Source of the DNA: Planctomycetota bacterium
GTDB taxonomy: Bacteria > Planctomycetota > UBA11346
Length of the DNA stretch: 64,000 nt
Direction of reading: 5' to 3'
Assembly (NCBI GenBank): GCA_014193115.1
Contig: BJHQ01000001.1
Coordinates: 248,001-312,000, forward strand
In this document: one piece after another, positions 61,580-64,000 of the stretch
How the letters are laid out: each line of letters opens with the position of its first letter
Position numbering within the stretch: the first letter of the stretch is position 1
Notes under the pieces: model-generated
Told to the model about the DNA's origin: nothing
What the model saw: the letters and a program-made list of their open reading frames with translations, nothing else
The model's database searches: none
Made by a program: the position numbers and the translations under genes

Positions 61580-62461
61580 TCATCCCGCCAGTTGCAGCAG
61601 TTGACGGGCGTTGTCGACCTCGTCGTTGATCACCGTCATGACCTCGACCAGGGCGCTCTTGTCCAGGCCGAGGTGGCCGAACACCAGCGGATCCAGGCGC
61701 GGTTCGTCGCAATTGCCGCTGACCCGGATTTTCTTCAGTGCGCACAGGTATTCGGCGAACACGCACATCGCCACCAGCTTGCCCGCCTGGGGATCGGCGG
61801 CCTGGGCCAGGTCGAACTGGTCGCGGACCGTGTTGACGATGGTCGGCTCCATGCCCCAGTGTTCCATCAGCCAGGCCCCGACCTGGGCATCATCGGTGTC
61901 GAGCACTTCGTGGGCGGCTTTGTGGAAGGCCATGCGGTACTCGCGAGCAACGGCGATGATCGCCCGCAGTTCGTCAGGGGCGTTCTCGACCAGGATCAGC
62001 TTGCCCACATCCTTGAGCAGGCCGATGGTGAAACCGAGCTCCGGATCGCACAGCTTGGCCTTGGCGGCGACCAGTCGGCACAGGCAGGCCGTCACCGCGC
62101 TGTGGGCCCAGAACGCCTTCATGTTGAAATTGGCGCTTTGTTGTTGGAAGGCGTTGATCACCGAAATCGACAAGGCGATCGAGCGGATGGTCTTGAACCC
62201 GAGGATCCGGGTCGCTGCCTCCAGATCGCGGACCGGCTCTTTCAGTCCGTAATAGACGCTGTTGACCATGCGCAGCATCTTGGCTGCCATGGCCGCGTCC
62301 TTGACCATGATGCCGCTGATATGGGCGGCATTGGCCGACGGTTCGTTGACCAGGCGGCAGACCTCGGTGACGACCTCGGGCAGCGAGGGCACCGTGTGGA
62401 TGCGGCCGATGATGTCTTGCAGGGTGGCGCGGGTATGAGGCACGTCCTCAGTCTGGGCCAA
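61580..62461 (-). CDS. HDOD-domain protein
   Basis: A 293-residue protein composed of a single HDOD domain (about 15-240), the non-catalytic relative of HD phosphohydrolases found in bacterial signalling. Typical blocks: IGRIHTVPSLPEVVTEVCRL near the start, MVNSVYYGLKEPVRDLEAAT, ILGFKTIRSIALSISVINAF and FTIGLLKDVGKLIL, where the HD metal pair is replaced (Lys-Asp) as expected for the family. The start appears to be TTG 62461; no ATG lies nearby in frame. It converges with the TPR-like gene. No receiver or output domain is attached. Confidence 0.85.
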   Translation of the reverse strand: MAQTEDVPHTRATLQDIIGRIHTVPSLPEVVTEVCRLVNEPSANAAHISGIMVKDAAMAAKMLRMVNSVYYGLKEPVRDLEAATRILGFKTIRSIALSISVINAFQQQSANFNMKAFWAHSAVTACLCRLVAAKAKLCDPELGFTIGLLKDVGKLILVENAPDELRAIIAVAREYRMAFHKAAHEVLDTDDAQVGAWLMEHWGMEPTIVNTVRDQFDLAQAADPQAGKLVAMCVFAEYLCALKKIRVSGNCDEPRLDPLVFGHLGLDKSALVEVMTVINDEVDNARQLLQLAG

Positions 62462-62592
62462 GATTCCGATATCAGCAAGTCAGCGAGGCCGGCATGCGGC
62501 ACCCGGGGCGCAGGCCCCGCCCTGGCCATCGGTGCGCAGCCGATGGAGCCGTCCCGGTGGTCGGCGCACGATTCCCTTTCCTGGCGATCCGC

Positions 62593-64000
62593 ATGGAATC
62601 CGTCATGCCTGCGGATGTTTTCGATGTCGTGGTGGTCGGCGCCGGCCATGCCGGGATCGAGGCCGCCGCCGCGGCTGCCCGGCTCGGCTGCCGGACGGCG
62701 CTGGTCAGCGGCAATCTCGACACCATCGGCAAGATGTCGTGCAATCCGTCGATCGGCGGCACGGCCAAGGGCCAGCTCGCCCGTGAGATCGACGCTCTGG
62801 GCGGCTGGATGGGACTGGCCACCGACGCCACCGGGATCCAGTTCCGCACGCTGAATCGCAGCAAAGGTCCGGCGATGTGGAGTCCGCGGGCGCAGTGCGA
62901 CAAGCTTGCCTATCACCGCTGGATGAAGCAGCGGACCGAGACCACCGCCAATCTCTTCCCGGTCCAAGGCGAGGCCTGGGAGGTCGTCACCGCGTCGGGC
63001 GCGGTCGCTGGCCTGCGCCTGCGCGACGGGCGTCTGCTGACCACCACCCGGCTGGTCATCACCACCGGCACGTTCCTGCGCGGGCTGATGCACCAAGGCG
63101 AGACCCGGACCGATGGCGGGCGGATGGGTGATCTCGGCAGCGGCCGGGTCGGCGATCCGGCGGTGCAGGGCATCTCTGGCCAGCTGCTTGGTCTCGGCCT
63201 GCGCCTGATCCGCCACAAGACCGGCACACCGTGCCGACTGCTCGGCCGCACCGTGCGCATCGACCGCTGCGAGATCCAACCCGGCGACGAACCGCCGATT
63301 CCGTTCAGCTTTCTCACCCCGGCCATCACCCAGCCCCAGGTGCCGTGCTGGGCCTGCCGGACCACGCCCGAGGCCCACGCCCTGATCAAGGCGAACCTGC
63401 ACCGGGCGCCGATGTACAACGGCCAGATCAACTCGATCGGGCCGCGCTATTGCCCATCGATCGAGGACAAAGTCGTGCGCTTCGCCGACCGCGACAGCCA
63501 TCACCTGTTCATCGAGCCCGAGGGCCGCGACACCGATGAGGTCTATGTCAGCGGGCTGTCGACCTCGTTGCCGATCGATGTCCAGGCCGGGGTGCTCGCG
63601 GCGATCCCGGCCCTGGCCGAAGCCCACGTCCTGCGCTGGGCCTATGCGGTCGAATACGATGTGGTCGCCGGCGACCAGATCGACCACACGCTGATGGTGC
63701 GCAGCGTCCCCGGCCTGCATCTCGCCGGTCAAATCAATGGCACCAGCGGCTATGAAGAAGCCGCCGCCCAGGGCCTGATGGCTGGCGCCAACGCCGCCCT
63801 GTCCCTGGCCGGAAAACCACCGTTCATCCTGTCCCGGGCCGACGGCTACATCGGCGTGCTGATCGATGACCTGGTCGGTCGCTGTCCCGAGGAACCGTAC
63901 CGGATGTTCACCAGCCGGGCCGAGCACCGGCTGCATCTGCGCTCGGACAATGCCGATCGCCGACTGACCCCGCTGGCTGCGACCTGCGGCCTGGTCGAGC
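62593..64000 (+). CDS. mnmG: tRNA modification enzyme MnmG, 3' partial
   Basis: FAD enzyme that with MnmE installs the 5-carboxymethylaminomethyl group on wobble uridine of certain tRNAs. The gene runs off the window end; about 469 of the usual ~620 residues are present. FAD-binding motif VVVVGAGHAGIEAAAAAARL (Gly pattern GxGxxG) starts near residue 12; MSCNPSIGGTAKGQLAREID and RYCPSIEDKVVRF carry the two conserved Cys; SGLSTSLPIDVQAGVL, QINGTSGYEEAAAQG and FTSRAEHRLHLRSDNAD are further hallmarks. ATG 62593 is used, with a second ATG at 62605 as alternative. Confidence 0.97.
   Translation, partial: MESVMPADVFDVVVVGAGHAGIEAAAAAARLGCRTALVSGNLDTIGKMSCNPSIGGTAKGQLAREIDALGGWMGLATDATGIQFRTLNRSKGPAMWSPRAQCDKLAYHRWMKQRTETTANLFPVQGEAWEVVTASGAVAGLRLRDGRLLTTTRLVITTGTFLRGLMHQGETRTDGGRMGDLGSGRVGDPAVQGISGQLLGLGLRLIRHKTGTPCRLLGRTVRIDRCEIQPGDEPPIPFSFLTPAITQPQVPCWACRTTPEAHALIKANLHRAPMYNGQINSIGPRYCPSIEDKVVRFADRDSHHLFIEPEGRDTDEVYVSGLSTSLPIDVQAGVLAAIPALAEAHVLRWAYAVEYDVVAGDQIDHTLMVRSVPGLHLAGQINGTSGYEEAAAQGLMAGANAALSLAGKPPFILSRADGYIGVLIDDLVGRCPEEPYRMFTSRAEHRLHLRSDNADRRLTPLAATCGLVE

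Noticed and set aside
61439..62854. Long plus-strand frame overlapping the HDOD gene and mnmG
   Set aside because: It crosses the end of the TPR-like gene, runs antisense to the HDOD gene and is out of frame with mnmG; the mnmG frame starting at 62593 is clearly the coding one.

Overview
The window is GC-rich, densely coding bacterial DNA from a member of the Planctomycetota/Verrucomicrobiota group, most likely Planctomycetota. This rests on gene content, not on a phylogenetic marker: a DUF1552 protein paired with a DUF1587/1595/1592/1588/1585 cytochrome, a Ser/Thr kinase fused to a formylglycine-generating-enzyme-like domain, a large set of long type II pseudopilins, a GH106-like glycosidase, many dispersed palindromic intergenic repeats, and secreted proteins with planctomycete-style signal peptides. 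No phage, insertion sequence, CRISPR array or rRNA operon was found.

Layout. 0-3.6 kb (+): the end of a PQQ-type beta-propeller gene and a GH2 beta-mannosidase. 3.6-20.8 kb (all minus strand): read in transcription order this holds serC, rsmE, a small membrane protein, a PilO-like/PilP-like/TPR group, an unknown secreted protein, an AraC regulator, then a six-gene run: PSD-type cytochrome, DUF1552 protein, ExbB, ExbD, a membrane-anchored protein in the place where TonB would be expected, and a HEAT-repeat lipoprotein. 20.9-25.2 kb: a small unknown gene, a TPP riboswitch with thiC, then (minus) a cytochrome c peroxidase-like lipoprotein and a cupredoxin-like protein. 25.5-35.2 kb: a kinase-SUMF1 fusion, greA, plsX-rpmF, a DUF4139 protein, an MscS channel and a MoeB/ThiF-like adenylyltransferase. 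35.2-46.7 kb (minus): seven tightly packed pseudopilin-type genes, one encoding a 1489-residue protein, with base composition well below the rest of the window. 47.4-51.3 kb: a membrane protein, comM, tRNA-Val(GAC), and exported MsrA and MsrB. 51.9-64 kb: a tyrosine recombinase, a membrane-methyltransferase fusion, an AraC regulator divergent from a GH106-like glycosidase, a DUF4145-like protein, a zinc-ribbon Ser/Thr kinase, a TPR-like protein, an HDOD protein and the start of mnmG (runs off the end).

How it fits together. The carbohydrate enzymes (beta-mannosidase, GH106-like) with AraC regulators and an ExbBD-energised envelope module suggest a polysaccharide-degrading lifestyle. Housekeeping genes (serC, rsmE, thiC, greA, plsX, rpmF, mnmG, comM) are scattered among envelope genes.

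The two most unusual loci are the pseudopilin operon at 35.2-46.7 kb, which has no ATPase, secretin, platform protein or prepilin peptidase beside it, and the ExbB-ExbD-beta-sandwich-HEAT module joined to the DUF1552/PSD pair at 3.6-12.9 kb. Intergenic DNA carries at least four families of dispersed inverted repeats plus several young 17-21 bp tandem duplications, some of them in frame inside genes.
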